This document shows positions 18,201-26,241 of a stretch of 64,000 bases of DNA, in pieces (the first letter of the stretch is position 1; every line of letters starts with the position of its first letter). Position numbers and translations under genes: made by a program. Source of the DNA: Nonomuraea sp. PA05. GTDB taxonomy: Bacteria; Actinomycetota; Actinomycetes; Streptosporangiales; Streptosporangiaceae. A model generated the notes under the pieces. That model was given only the letters and a program-made list of their open reading frames with translations. It did no database searches and was not told the origin of the DNA. The stretch covers positions 310,001-374,000 of the forward strand of contig NZ_VSEY01000005.1 in NCBI RefSeq assembly GCF_008086045.1, written 5' to 3'.

Positions 18201-19113
18201 CGGTTTCCATCGGCAGTCCTTGGTCGGAGCAGACGATTTCGGCCGCATCGAGTTCGAAATCGCGGGCGAACACCGACAGCCGCGCCCACAGCAGCCGCTC
18301 GGCGGGCTCGCACAGTTCGTGGCTCCAACTGATCGCCGCGCGCAGCGTCTGGTGGCGCGCCGGCTCGACCTTGGCTGTGTTGACCAGTAAGTCGAAGCGG
18401 TCGGCCATCAGGGCCGGCATCTGCTCGATCGGCAGTTCTCGCAGCCGGATCGCCGCCAGTTCGATGGCCAGCGGGATGCCGTCGAGTCGCCGGCACAACT
18501 CCACCACGGTCGCAATGTTGTCCTGTGCGAAATCGGGCACGCCGACGCTGGCCAGGGCATTGAAGAGCTGCACGGATTCGTTGGCGGATGGGCTCTCTGC
18601 CGGGTCGTCGCCCGGGACCTTGAGCGGAGGCACAAGCACTACGTGTTCGTTGGGCAGGTGAAGCGGCTGCCGTGAGGTGGCCAGCACTTTCAGGTTGGGT
18701 GCCGCCTCCAGCAACTCGTGCACCACCTCGGCGCAGCCGCGTACCAGGTGCTCACACGTGTCGAGGACGAGCAGTACATGACGCTTGCTCATCCACCTCG
18801 CCAGAGCCTCCAGGTCTGACCGCATGGACTGGTCGGCCAGGCCCAATGCCGAGGCGATGGCGTGCCTGATCATGTCCGCGTCCCGCAGTCGGCCCAGGTC
18901 GACATGCCACACCCCGTCCCGGTATCGGGAGCGCACCACATGCGCCAGCCGCAGTGCGGCGCGTGACTTGCCCACTCCAGCGAGGCCGGTCAGAGTCACC
19001 AGCCGCGACTCGTCGAGGCGTTTTTCCAGGTTGGTGAGCAGCCTGGCTCGGCCGATGAAGTCGCGAAGTTCGGGTGGCAGGTTTCCGCACTGCCGAAAAC
19101 AGGAATCCGACAT
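15280..19113 (-). CDS. STAND ATPase-TPR protein with C-terminal kinase-like (APH-fold) domain
   Basis: 1277 residues. Residues 35-340 are an AP-ATPase/NB-ARC-like STAND module: Walker A GLAGVGKS (43-50), Walker B VLLVLD (113-118), sensor LATSRQPL, then the winged-helix region ending near VDALAEYGGEWLHELG. Residues 350-690 are helical TPR-like repeats. Residues 700-840 are an alpha/beta region I do not recognise. Residues 890-1230 resemble an aminoglycoside-phosphotransferase/kinase fold: VIAK with Lys924, the HGDLHTGN loop (His1095, Asp1097, Asn1102) and the metal-site Asp1122 in LVDLTTF. N-terminal halves of this type occur in AfsR/LuxR regulators, but no DNA-binding domain is present. It stands alone in visibly lower-GC DNA. 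Likely a signalling or conflict-type NTPase whose effector is a kinase; function not established. Confidence 0.85.
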   Translation of the reverse strand: MSDSCFRQCGNLPPELRDFIGRARLLTNLEKRLDESRLVTLTGLAGVGKSRAALRLAHVVRSRYRDGVWHVDLGRLRDADMIRHAIASALGLADQSMRSDLEALARWMSKRHVLLVLDTCEHLVRGCAEVVHELLEAAPNLKVLATSRQPLHLPNEHVVLVPPLKVPGDDPAESPSANESVQLFNALASVGVPDFAQDNIATVVELCRRLDGIPLAIELAAIRLRELPIEQMPALMADRFDLLVNTAKVEPARHQTLRAAISWSHELCEPAERLLWARLSVFARDFELDAAEIVCSDQGLPMETVSSLLSGLVEKSILLYRNDQENGRYKLVDALAEYGGEWLHELGQSEQLRQRHLEYYTSLAQRSEDAWSGPRQIYWFVRMRQEYQNVRTALEYALRSAGRKALALRLLSSLWFMWVCCGFARDGRKYLEQALEPGTEPSKERCKALWVLSYVCSAQGDSEGAQNRAETCLEEAAKVGDSRAAMLASKMQGTAALLQGDLNKAGALLGMALEFNTDCKELNPGLLPAVVESALVLTAQGEVQEAEALLQDCLQMCRERGEQWVSSHAHWALAGGMLATGRVEDALLNVRKSLRIKRLFHDTLGTLLALETSVRIFVELGQLPLAVQLVGALEHNWHAAGEPQMGAPWVAEHHKTCQRDCRRRLGDSAYKNAFEEGARLDLDQASALALGEWNIPESTALEIRVTDGSDDAFAKVEDAVVQVAGAFGFDVPTAHRSHNERYVMKFRAATTGRTADEQLEEMDRALRDETPRRETAQFHAVDALITVLEKVNRAVVMVEQTLLVKVNGHIVPRRLSVAEQAYLDNHRHLFNKPADLLHELDQLKVDSTPGSPRQVKRNDREIIVEHLGESAAQALDAWAATGSYEITVNRPVWAKSGYTESRLLALIVRTPPDSDQRTSKVIAKSCPPGPPSREPMQHQRAWNASPGAFRREHLVALKPHSPAIGGAGGYVLLQEVAGGSFATLWQMAELESPGEIVAAFNAVTHGLIRKWNKKQPDPYSHIDSGEYLRSELREKFGPQGKLRAWAQQNGLLRPDRRWIMFADDSNARLLPNPLAMAAGDIVAQDHVQHLRGLTHGDLHTGNVLLQRTRQGELLPQRFRLVDLTTFDSSAPLTRDPAMLLLSIVAKRIPPDASAQEELFDQIIRGEGRHDLFAPLMRVIRDADAQLITDDFREDWINQLPLSLLATALLHCTFGNLDERTCWWFFRLAARCGAEYLHSTDSWPSSNPRPSVLGLGDMGGFRMPPHPQAGSPASMPSA

Positions 19114-19594
19114 AACCCTTCCCTGTGTACTAGACCAAGGTGGGACGTAACTCTACGAGGAAAGGGGGCCTTCCCTGGGAGGAATCGGAGATTCTCCTAG
19201 AGTGCGGATGGTCAGTGATTTTCACCAGAAAAGTGTGATGAGTCGCATTTTGTTAGGTTAGAGCTGGGGTAAGCAGACGTTCTAGATATCTGCAGCTATG
19301 TCTCCTTGTTTCTTATTTGTCCCTATAATTGCCGTCTCGTAAGCACTCTTTCGTGGGTGCCCCCTGCATGCTCAGGCCCATGGAGCTCGTGACCCATATG
19401 GGCCGGTGCCTGGTGCGGCGCGTCGGCTGCGGGTGAGCTGGGTGAGCCCATGCGCCTCTTGGTCCCCGTCAGCATCGGGCCGGGCCGCAGCGGGCCGGTC
19501 GGCTGAGGCGGGCGGAAAGAACAAGTCTGTTGTTCGCGGAGTTTTTCCTGCACGGTTGTCGGCGTCCCCACCCCCTCCCGACAGGAGTTCCCCC
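19114..19594. other. 480-bp intergenic region, left half AT-rich
   Basis: No gene is visible. Bases 19135-19330 are far more AT-rich than the window average (runs such as CATTTTGTTAGGTTAGAG and CTTGTTTCTTATTTGTCC) and probably contain the STAND promoter. AAGGG lies just ahead of the ATG at 19113. The right half is GC-rich again. A short inverted repeat, GAACAA (19519-19524) and TTGTTC (19530-19535) with a 5-nt centre, lies 60 bp upstream of the carotenoid oxygenase and may be an operator. No transposase fragment or terminal repeat could be found. Confidence 0.5.
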
Positions 19595-20953
19595 ATGTCC
19601 GAAACGGTGCCGCTGCACCTGGCGGGCAACAACGCGCCGGTCGCCGACGAGGTGACCCTGGAGCCGTCCAAGATCGTCGGTGAGATCCCGCCCGAGCTCA
19701 GCGGCCAGTTCTTCCGCAACGGGCCCAACCCGCGTACCGGCTGGTCGCCGCACTCCTTCGCGGGCGACGGAATGATCCACACCATCGCGCTCGACGGCGG
19801 CAGGGCGCGCTGGTACCGCAACCGGTACGTACGCACCCCGCTGTACGAAAACCCCGGCCATTCCCGCTTCGCCCTCGCCTTCGACCAGGACAGCGGCCGC
19901 ATCGACTACCGGGTCACCACGGCCAACACGCACCTGATCGCGCACGCCGGCCGGCTGTTCGCCCTGGAGGAGGGCGGCTTTCCGTACGAGGTGACGCCGG
20001 ACCTCGCCACCGTCGGCCCGCACACTTTCGACGGAGCGCTGCGGACCCCGATGACCGCGCATCCGAAGACCTGCCCGATCACGGGTGAGCTGCTGTTCTT
20101 CGGCTATCAGCTGCGCCCGCCGTACCTGACCTTCCATCGCGCCTCGGCCGCCGGCGAGCTGGTGCAGACGCGGGTCGTGGACGTGCCGCGGGCGACGATG
20201 ATGCACGACTTCGCCATCACCCGCAATCACGTGATCTTCATGGATCTGCCGGTCGTCTTCGACGCCGCGCAGGCCGCGGCGGGCGAGCCGCCGTGGCGCT
20301 GGGACGAGACGCATCGCGCCCGGTTCGGGGTGCTGGCGCGCAGCGCCGGCGAGGACGCGGAGGTGCGCTGGTTCGAGGTCGCCCCGTGCTACGTGTGGCA
20401 CACCATGAACGCCTTCGAGGACGTCGGGGGCGACACGATCACCGTCACCGGCACCCGCGTCCCCAGTCTGTGGCGCGGCGGCGCGGATGATCTGGAGGGC
20501 GGGCTGCCGGTGGTGTACCGGTGGCGGCTGGATCTGCGGTCGGGGGCGGTCGCCGAGGAGGCGCTGGACGACGCGTTCAGCGAGTACCCGAGGGTGGCGG
20601 ACGCGGTGCTCGGGCTTCCGCATCGGTACGGGTACACGACGAGTTTCTCGCTGGACGCCGAGCCGGAGCGGTCGGAGATCTACGCCTACGACCTCACCGG
20701 AGAGGGCGGCGAACGGGCGGTGCATCGGCTGCCGGCCGGTCACACCTGCGGCGAGGCCGTCTTCGTGGCCCGGGCCGGGGGAGGGGAGAACGCGGGGTAT
20801 CTGATGACGTTCGCCCACGATCGCGGTGCCGGGACGAGCTACCTGGCCATTCTGGACGCCGCCGACCTGGCCGCGCCTCCGCTGGCCGAGGTACACGTAC
20901 CGGTGCGCATCCCGGCGGGCTTCCACGGGAACTGGATGGCCACACCGTCGTGA
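19595..20953 (+). CDS. Carotenoid cleavage dioxygenase (RPE65 family)
   Basis: 452-residue non-haem iron oxygenase that cleaves C=C bonds of carotenoids, apocarotenoids or, in some relatives, stilbene/lignin-type phenylpropenes. All four iron-binding histidines of the family are visible: His156 (TAHPKT), His204 (MMHDFAIT), His269 (VWHTMNAFED) and His444 near the C-terminus (GFHGNW). The N-terminal FFRNGPNPR and FAGDGMIH motifs also fit. ATG at 19595 with ACAGGAG 7 nt upstream; the longer open frame upstream has no start support. No carotenoid biosynthesis genes are adjacent, so the substrate is open. Confidence 0.93.
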   Translation: MSETVPLHLAGNNAPVADEVTLEPSKIVGEIPPELSGQFFRNGPNPRTGWSPHSFAGDGMIHTIALDGGRARWYRNRYVRTPLYENPGHSRFALAFDQDSGRIDYRVTTANTHLIAHAGRLFALEEGGFPYEVTPDLATVGPHTFDGALRTPMTAHPKTCPITGELLFFGYQLRPPYLTFHRASAAGELVQTRVVDVPRATMMHDFAITRNHVIFMDLPVVFDAAQAAAGEPPWRWDETHRARFGVLARSAGEDAEVRWFEVAPCYVWHTMNAFEDVGGDTITVTGTRVPSLWRGGADDLEGGLPVVYRWRLDLRSGAVAEEALDDAFSEYPRVADAVLGLPHRYGYTTSFSLDAEPERSEIYAYDLTGEGGERAVHRLPAGHTCGEAVFVARAGGGENAGYLMTFAHDRGAGTSYLAILDAADLAAPPLAEVHVPVRIPAGFHGNWMATPS

Positions 20954-20966
20954 GCCTTCTATCGGT

Positions 20967-20980
20967 ACGGAACGTGCCGT
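20967..20980. promoter_or_regulatory. Operator palindrome copy 1 of the ABC operon
   Basis: ACGGAACGTGCCGT, 13 of 14 bases identical to the perfect palindrome at 21033. It abuts the -35 hexamer of the promoter that reads into the ABC transporter genes. Confidence 0.5.
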
Positions 20981-20981
20981 G

Positions 20982-21011
20982 TTGACAGGGGGAGCGCCGG
21001 CTGCCGAGAAT
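20982..21011 (+). promoter_or_regulatory. Sigma-70-type promoter for the ABC transporter pair
   Basis: TTGACA at 20982-20987, an 18-bp spacer, then GAGAAT at 21006-21011. This predicts a transcription start near 21018, about 50 nt ahead of the GTG at 21070. It is flanked on both sides by copies of one palindrome. Confidence 0.5.
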
Positions 21012-21032
21012 GGCCGCGTCCCATTGTTCGGC

Positions 21033-21046
21033 ACGGCACGTGCCGT
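21033..21046. promoter_or_regulatory. Operator palindrome copy 2 of the ABC operon
   Basis: ACGGCACGTGCCGT is a perfect 14-bp palindrome just downstream of the predicted transcription start, a classic roadblock position for a TetR-type repressor. No TetR gene is adjacent, so the regulator must be encoded elsewhere. Confidence 0.5.
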
Positions 21047-21069
21047 TACGGTGAAATGAAGAGAAGGCC

Positions 21070-21825
21070 GTGCCCGATCCCTCCGCCCCCGCCATCGAAG
21101 TAACGCACCTCACCCAGCGCTTCGGATCCGTGCTCGCCGTGGACGGCCTCAGCCTGAGCGTTCCGCCTGGAATGTTCTACGGCGTCGTCGGCCCGAACGG
21201 AGCAGGCAAGACCACCACCTTGACGGCCGTGTGCGGGCTGCGGGAGCCCACATCCGGGACGATCAGGATCGCCGGTCACGACCTGCGCACCGATCGCGAG
21301 GCCGCCCTCGCCCAGCTCGGCATCATGATGGACGGGATGTCCCTGCCCGAGCGGCTGACCGCCACCGAGGTCCTGCGCTACAGCGCCGGGCTGCGCGGCC
21401 TGGACAGGGGCTGGCAGGCACGCGCGAACGACCTGCTGGAGATCCTCGGCCTGGACGCGGTGCCGCGCACGCTGATCGTGGAGTACTCCACCGGCATGCG
21501 CAAGAAGATCAACCTCGCGCTGGCGCTGCTGCACCGGCCCCGCGTCCTGGTGCTGGACGAGCCGTTCGAAGCCATCGACCCCGTCTCGGCGCACTCCATC
21601 GAGCAGGTGCTCAAGCAGTACGTCGACGCCGGCGGCACGGTGCTCCTGTCGAGCCACATCATGGACTTCGTCGAACGCAACTGCCGCCGGGTGGCGGTGG
21701 TGGCCGGAGGACGGGTGCTGGTCGAAGGGCCGGTGGCGGACGTGGCCGCGGGCTCCACGCTCAACGAGCGGTTCATCGAGCTGGTGGGGGCCGACCCGGT
21801 GCGTCCGCTGGAGTGGCTGCGGTGA
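21070..21825 (+). CDS. ABC transporter ATP-binding protein
   Basis: 251-residue ATPase with Walker A GPNGAGKTT near residue 41, a variant signature EYSTGMRKKINLALALL and Walker B VLVLDEPFEAIDP. The STGM form of the signature and the short C-terminus are typical of ABC-2 exporters of unknown cargo. GTG start at 21070 preceded by GAGAAGG. The stop overlaps the permease start (GTGA). It is the first gene of a two- or three-gene unit under the twin-palindrome promoter. Confidence 0.92.
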   Translation: MPDPSAPAIEVTHLTQRFGSVLAVDGLSLSVPPGMFYGVVGPNGAGKTTTLTAVCGLREPTSGTIRIAGHDLRTDREAALAQLGIMMDGMSLPERLTATEVLRYSAGLRGLDRGWQARANDLLEILGLDAVPRTLIVEYSTGMRKKINLALALLHRPRVLVLDEPFEAIDPVSAHSIEQVLKQYVDAGGTVLLSSHIMDFVERNCRRVAVVAGGRVLVEGPVADVAAGSTLNERFIELVGADPVRPLEWLR

Positions 21826-23408
21826 CGGGCACCCTGTTCGCGCTCAAGCTGCGGCTGTTCCGCAACGGCCCGCACAACGAGCGCGCCTTCAGCCTGGTCA
21901 CCGGACTGGTCCTGGCCGCCCTGGTGATCGCGGGCGCCGCGCTCGCCGCCCGTGGCGTGATCCACCAGGGGTGGGTCCTGGTGGCGCTCACCGTGTGGGG
22001 CGGCATGTGGGTGTTCGGGCCGCTGGCGCAGCCGCGCCACGATCCGTCGGTCATCTCGCGTGAGTGGCTGCGCGGCTATCCGCTGCGGCCGTGGCGGGTG
22101 GCGCGGGCGCTGGCATGGACGGAGCTGGCCGGCGTCGGCCCGCTGATCACGCTGGCGAGCCTGTCGTCGCTGGTGGTGCTGGCCGCACCGGGCGGCCCCG
22201 CGGCGGCGGTGATCGCCGCCGGAGCGGTGGTGGCGCAGCTCTACCTGCTGATCTGGACGGGCAAGACGGTGGCGGCGCTGGCGGCGTGGCTGTTGCAGAC
22301 CCGGGCCGGGACGACCATGGCCGCCGTGCAGACCGCCATCATGCTCGCGGTGTCGTTCGCCGGATGGGTGCCGATCGCCGCGTGGCTGCTGCCGCGCCTC
22401 GGCGAGCTGGACACCGAGCTCGGGCGGTTCCCCGTACCGGTGATCGAGCTGCTCGCCGCCCTGCCCACCGGCTGGGGGTACGCCGCTGCGCTCGGCGCCC
22501 GCGATGGCACGGTCTTCGGTCAGGTCGTAGCGCTGCTGGTCGCGGGTGGGCTGCTGCACCTGGGCTGGATCGCGCTGACGGCCCGCGCCCTGCGCCGGCC
22601 GCCCCGCAGGGCGACTCCCCGGCGGGCCGTCGTGCGACGGCGTCCGTTGCCGTTCGCCGGGCCGCAGGTGTCGGCGGTCGCCGCGCGGGAACTGGCCACC
22701 TGGCTGCGTGACCCGGCACGCGGGGTGGAGCTGCGCAGCGCCTGGCTGACGCCGCTGCTGATGGCGCTCATCGTCGCGCCCTCCGGCTGGAGCTGGGCGC
22801 TGCCCTTGGCGGGGCCGGCGGGGGCGGTTTTCGGGGCGATGGTCGCGATCAACACGTATGCCCTGGACGGCACGGCTCTGTGGCAGCTTCTCACCACGCC
22901 TGGCGCGCTCAGGGCCGACGTGCGGGGGCGCATGGTGGCATGGGGGCTGCTGTTCGGCGTGCCGTCCGTTGGGCTGGCGGCCGTGCTGTGGGCCGTGACC
23001 GGCTCGCCCCTGGGCGGGGTCGCCGTCGCAGGCGCCATCGTGGCGTCCGCCACCGCCTGCGCGGTCGCGCCTCTGCTCGCGGTCGTGATGCCCGCTGTGG
23101 GGACGGACGCTCGCGATCGCGTCTATCCGGGGCAGCAGGCGGGGGATCCGACCGGTGGGCAGATGACGGTCTTCCCTGTGGTTCTGGTGGCTGCGGCCCT
23201 GCCCTTCGTCCTCGGCGGGCCGGGGTGGGTGACGGTTCTGTCCGGCATGGTGCCGGCCTGCGCTGTTCTGTACGCTGTCCCGCCGCTCACCGTGCGCCTG
23301 CTGCGGCAGCGGGGCACTGGTCTGCTGGACGCGATGGGCTCCCGCTCGTCCCTTCAGGCGGGCAGGAATGCCGCCGGAACAAGATTTGTTGCTGGCGAAC
23401 ATGTCTGA
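21822..23408 (+). CDS. ABC exporter integral membrane protein
   Basis: 528 residues from the GTG at 21822, overlapping the ATPase stop by 4 bp; the open frame upstream of this point is a shadow of the ATPase gene. It contains roughly ten to twelve hydrophobic segments and a central basic loop ([20 protein letters not shown]), resembling large single-subunit ABC-2 permeases. No motif reveals cargo. The end overlaps the possible starts of the downstream nitroreductase-like gene. Confidence 0.85.
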   Translation: MTGTLFALKLRLFRNGPHNERAFSLVTGLVLAALVIAGAALAARGVIHQGWVLVALTVWGGMWVFGPLAQPRHDPSVISREWLRGYPLRPWRVARALAWTELAGVGPLITLASLSSLVVLAAPGGPAAAVIAAGAVVAQLYLLIWTGKTVAALAAWLLQTRAGTTMAAVQTAIMLAVSFAGWVPIAAWLLPRLGELDTELGRFPVPVIELLAALPTGWGYAAALGARDGTVFGQVVALLVAGGLLHLGWIALTARALRRPPRRATPRRAVVRRRPLPFAGPQVSAVAARELATWLRDPARGVELRSAWLTPLLMALIVAPSGWSWALPLAGPAGAVFGAMVAINTYALDGTALWQLLTTPGALRADVRGRMVAWGLLFGVPSVGLAAVLWAVTGSPLGGVAVAGAIVASATACAVAPLLAVVMPAVGTDARDRVYPGQQAGDPTGGQMTVFPVVLVAAALPFVLGGPGWVTVLSGMVPACAVLYAVPPLTVRLLRQRGTGLLDAMGSRSSLQAGRNAAGTRFVAGEHV

Positions 23409-23832
23409 CGAGAGCGTGGAGTTCAGCCCCACCGACTGGGTGCAGGACCAGACGAGGAAGATCCTTGAGACCGGCACCACCGAGGGCATCAAGGTCCTCG
23501 GGTCACCGATCGTGCTGCTGACCCTGCGTGGCGCGAAGACCGGCAAGCTGCGCTACACCCCCGTGATGCGGGTGGAGCACGAGGGCAGCTACGCGGTCGT
23601 GGCGTCCAAGGGGGGCGCTCCCGAGCACCCCACCTGGTACTACAACATCAAGGCACACCCCGAGTTCCCGCTGCAGGACGGGACCGTCACGAAGGAGTAC
23701 GTGGCCCGCGAGGCCGAAGGGGACGAGCGGGCGCGGTGGTGGGAGCGGGCGGTCGCGGCCTACCCGTCCTATGCCGAATACCAGACGAAGACCGACAGGC
23801 TGATCCCGGTGTTCGTGCTCGACCCGAAGTGA
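23401..23832 (+). CDS. Deazaflavin (F420)-dependent nitroreductase family protein
   Basis: 143 residues from ATG 23401 ([20 protein letters not shown]); an in-frame ATG at 23368 would add 11 residues. [20 protein letters not shown], then [20 protein letters not shown], and [13 protein letters not shown] are the core motifs of the Ddn-like F420 split-barrel family. Such enzymes use F420H2 to reduce quinones, nitro compounds or unsaturated substrates. It overlaps the ABC permease end by 8 bp, so it is likely co-transcribed with the exporter and might modify the exported compound. Cofactor is inferred from family. Confidence 0.9.
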   Translation: MSDESVEFSPTDWVQDQTRKILETGTTEGIKVLGSPIVLLTLRGAKTGKLRYTPVMRVEHEGSYAVVASKGGAPEHPTWYYNIKAHPEFPLQDGTVTKEYVAREAEGDERARWWERAVAAYPSYAEYQTKTDRLIPVFVLDPK

Positions 23833-23839
23833 CCGGCGA

Positions 23840-23900
23840 GCCGGCGGCGTCCGCGCCGCCGGCCCGCGACTGAGGCCGTCTCGGACGTGACCGAGGCGGC
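23840..23900. terminator. Double hairpin, bidirectional terminator
   Basis: A perfect 10-bp stem, GCCGGCGGCG (23840-23849) and CGCCGCCGGC (23854-23863), encloses a TCCG loop. A second hairpin at about 23875-23900 (GCCGTCTCGG / CCGAGGCGGC, one mismatch) is followed by TTCTCT. The pair sits between convergent genes. Confidence 0.7.
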
Positions 23901-23952
23901 TTCTCTCATGTGCGCGGAGGAGTGGCCGCGCTCCGGTCGGCCTCGGCCGGAG

Positions 23953-24225
23953 TCAGAGCGAGCCGACCGTGACCCGCCACTCCCGCAGCTCGCGATCCTT
24001 GGTGACCTGGAGCTGCGTGTACGGATCCTGATCGACGAGCGCCTGCGCCGCCACCTCGTCCTCCGCCCGCAAGACGATCATCCCCGCCGTCAGGTCCGTG
24101 AAGGGCCCCGCGGCGACGACGCTGCCCTGCTCCCAGAGCTTGTTGAGATGCGCGAGATGATCCTCCCGCCGCTCCGCCCGCAACGGAGTGTCGTGGTAGC
24201 CGTAGGTCAGAACGAACAGTGCCAT
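23953..24225 (-). CDS. YCII-related domain protein
   Basis: 90-residue dimeric ferredoxin-like protein (MALFVLTYGYHDTPLRAERR ... LAHLNKLWEQGSVVAAGPF) of the YciI family. The conserved His of HLAHL and the Asp in LVDQDPY correspond to the pair thought catalytic in family members. ATG 24225 with GGGAGG upstream, one base after the amidohydrolase stop. It is the last gene of the molybdenum hydroxylase operon. Perhaps it acts on a ring-opening product; function in this context is unknown. Confidence 0.85.
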   Translation of the reverse strand: MALFVLTYGYHDTPLRAERREDHLAHLNKLWEQGSVVAAGPFTDLTAGMIVLRAEDEVAAQALVDQDPYTQLQVTKDRELREWRVTVGSL

Positions 24226-24226
24226 G

Positions 24227-25120
24227 TCAGCCTCCCAGCCCGTAGATACGTCGTGCGTTGCCGGCGAAGACGGCGCGCTGATCGGCCGGCGTCAGGTGTG
24301 CCAGCGCGCCCTTCCACGTGTCCACCAGGTGCGGCATGGTGGTCCATAGCTTCTCGACGGGGAAGTTGGTGCCGAACATGGCCCGGCCGGCGCCGAACCA
24401 GCCGATCACCTCACCGGCGACGAAGGAGATGAGCTCGGCGTCCACCCGGTGGACGAAGGTGCCCTGTCCCGTGAGCTTGACGACGACGTTCGGGCGTTCG
24501 GCCAGCGCGGCCATCCCGGCCCGCCACGGCTCGGTGTACTCGGGGCCGATGAGCATGCCCGCGTGCACCAGGACGAACGTGACGTCGGGGAAGGCCGCCG
24601 CCAGCTCGGCCGCGTCCGCCATCTGCTCGGGGAAGACTTGCAGCTCGAACAGCCAGCCGAGGTCGGCGAGCGCGCCGAGGTTCTTGCGGAAGACCGGGTC
24701 GCGCATGCGGTCGGGCGCGTCGGCGTAGCGGAACTCCGGGCGCTCGTGCCAGTGCAGTTGCTGCCGCACCCCCCGGACGAGCGGGGTGAGCGCGGCCTGC
24801 CGCCGCATGACGTGCGGGGCGTCGTCGTCGAACAGGTCGGCCGCGCAGACGACGGCCGTCGGGCGGCCCGTCTCCTGGTGGACGTCGCGCAGCCAGCGCA
24901 CCTCGTCCTCAACCCGGTCGAGCGGCCAGTTCGTCTGTACGTAGACCGACTCGGTGATGCCCGAGGCCGTGGCCTCGGCCAGGTACTCGCCGATCAGGTA
25001 GTCGCGTTTGATCGGCTCGTACGGCCCGAAGATGCGCGGCACCATCGGGCCGGACAACCAGGGCAGGTCCCGGGTCCGCCAGATGTGGTGGTGCGCGTCC
25101 ACGATGTCGCCCGTGTACAT
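24227..25120 (-). CDS. Amidohydrolase-2 family (TIM-barrel) hydrolase
   Basis: 297 residues from ATG 25120, which has AAGGAG 8 nt upstream; the longer open frame overlaps the VWA gene and is not coding. The start VDAHHHIW is the metal-binding signature of the PF04909 TIM-barrel family (LigI-like lactonases, decarboxylases), and FVLVHAGM supplies the next ligand. Where many members have an Asp in FGSDWP, this one reads MFGTNFPVEKLW, an Asp-to-Asn variant that is also seen in the family. In this operon it probably hydrolyses the hydroxylated product of the molybdenum enzyme. Confidence 0.87.
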   Translation of the reverse strand: MYTGDIVDAHHHIWRTRDLPWLSGPMVPRIFGPYEPIKRDYLIGEYLAEATASGITESVYVQTNWPLDRVEDEVRWLRDVHQETGRPTAVVCAADLFDDDAPHVMRRQAALTPLVRGVRQQLHWHERPEFRYADAPDRMRDPVFRKNLGALADLGWLFELQVFPEQMADAAELAAAFPDVTFVLVHAGMLIGPEYTEPWRAGMAALAERPNVVVKLTGQGTFVHRVDAELISFVAGEVIGWFGAGRAMFGTNFPVEKLWTTMPHLVDTWKGALAHLTPADQRAVFAGNARRIYGLGG

Positions 25121-25125
25121 GACGA

Positions 25126-26241
25126 TCACTCCTTGGCCAAGGTCTGGACCTGCTGGTACGCCGTCCGCAGGTCGCGTACGCCCGCGATGGCGTCCACGTC
25201 GCCGAGCACGGCCGCCATGCCGCGGGTGACCGGCCGGTAGGCGGGGTCGCAGGCGAGCGGCGTCCACCACGACAGCCGGTGGCCGAGCAGCGACAACCGC
25301 CGGACGGCCGCCCGCATGGGCTCGCAGTCGCCGCGTTCGAGGCCGTCGGAGAGCACGATCACCAGGGCGCCGCGCGCCATGGTGACGTACCGGGCGTTGC
25401 CCAGGAACTCCTGGAGGGAGGCGCCGATGCGCGTCCCGCCCTCGGCGTCCAGGACGACCTCGCTGAGCGACGCGACGGCCGCGTCCACCTCGCGCGCCCG
25501 CAGCGGCCCGGTGACGCGGGTCAGCCGGGTGCCGAAGGTGAACACCTCGACGCGGTCGAGGCAGCCGACGGCGGCGTGGGCGAAGCGCAGGTAGGCGGCG
25601 CTGTGCTGCTTCATCGACCCCGACACGTCGATGAGCAGCAGCACCCTGCGCTGCCGCCGCGGCCGCTCCCGCCGCCGCAGCGTCACGATCTCGCCGTGGG
25701 TGCGCCAGGACTCGCGGCAGACCCTGGCGACGTCGATCCACGGCCCCCGGCGGCCTGGACGGCGGCGGCGGGACCGTACCGTCGGCATCGCGCCGCGCAG
25801 GTCGCGGCGCAGCAGGGCGAGCACGGCGCGGTCGTCCTCGCCGGCCGGGCCGAACACCGGGCGGCGCTCGCGCTCCGCGGTGCCGGCCGCCAGGCCCGCC
25901 TCGCCGCCGGACGCCGCCCCGAAGGGGGCCTCGTCCCCCTTGCCGCCCGGCGCCGGGCTCTCCTCGTCGGAAAGCTCCTGGTCGGGCCGGGCCGTGACCT
26001 CTCCGAAGCCGAACCAGCGCTCGAAGACGGGGCCGTAGATCTCCAGGTCCTCGCGGGCGGAGGTGAGGGTGCTCGCGCCGATCCAGTACAGGTGCTGGGC
26101 GTCGCGCGGGCCGACGGCCTCGACCGCGCGGAGGAAGAGCCGATGCTTGGCCACCGGGACGCGCAGCCCCTGATCGTTCAGGTCCCGCAGGAAGCCCCGC
26201 ACGTGGTCGCGGACGCGTACGGCGAGGGGCGGCTCAGTCAC
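25126..26241 (-). CDS. VWA-domain protein, CoxE-like
   Basis: 371 residues from the GTG at 26241 (VTEPPLAVRV), preceded by a strong GGGGAGG site; an ATG at 26259 is possible but less well placed. The C-terminal von Willebrand A domain has the MIDAS motif LLIDVSGSMKQHS and later TRIGASL and VLSDG. CoxE-type VWA proteins work with a MoxR/CoxD AAA ATPase in maturing molybdenum hydroxylases. Its start overlaps the MoxR gene by 8 bp. Confidence 0.9.
   Translation of the reverse strand: MTEPPLAVRVRDHVRGFLRDLNDQGLRVPVAKHRLFLRAVEAVGPRDAQHLYWIGASTLTSAREDLEIYGPVFERWFGFGEVTARPDQELSDEESPAPGGKGDEAPFGAASGGEAGLAAGTAERERRPVFGPAGEDDRAVLALLRRDLRGAMPTVRSRRRRPGRRGPWIDVARVCRESWRTHGEIVTLRRRERPRRQRRVLLLIDVSGSMKQHSAAYLRFAHAAVGCLDRVEVFTFGTRLTRVTGPLRAREVDAAVASLSEVVLDAEGGTRIGASLQEFLGNARYVTMARGALVIVLSDGLERGDCEPMRAAVRRLSLLGHRLSWWTPLACDPAYRPVTRGMAAVLGDVDAIAGVRDLRTAYQQVQTLAKE

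Noticed and set aside
19114..19594. Insertion sequence remnant
   Set aside because: AT-rich, but no transposase fragment, terminal inverted repeats or target duplications could be found.
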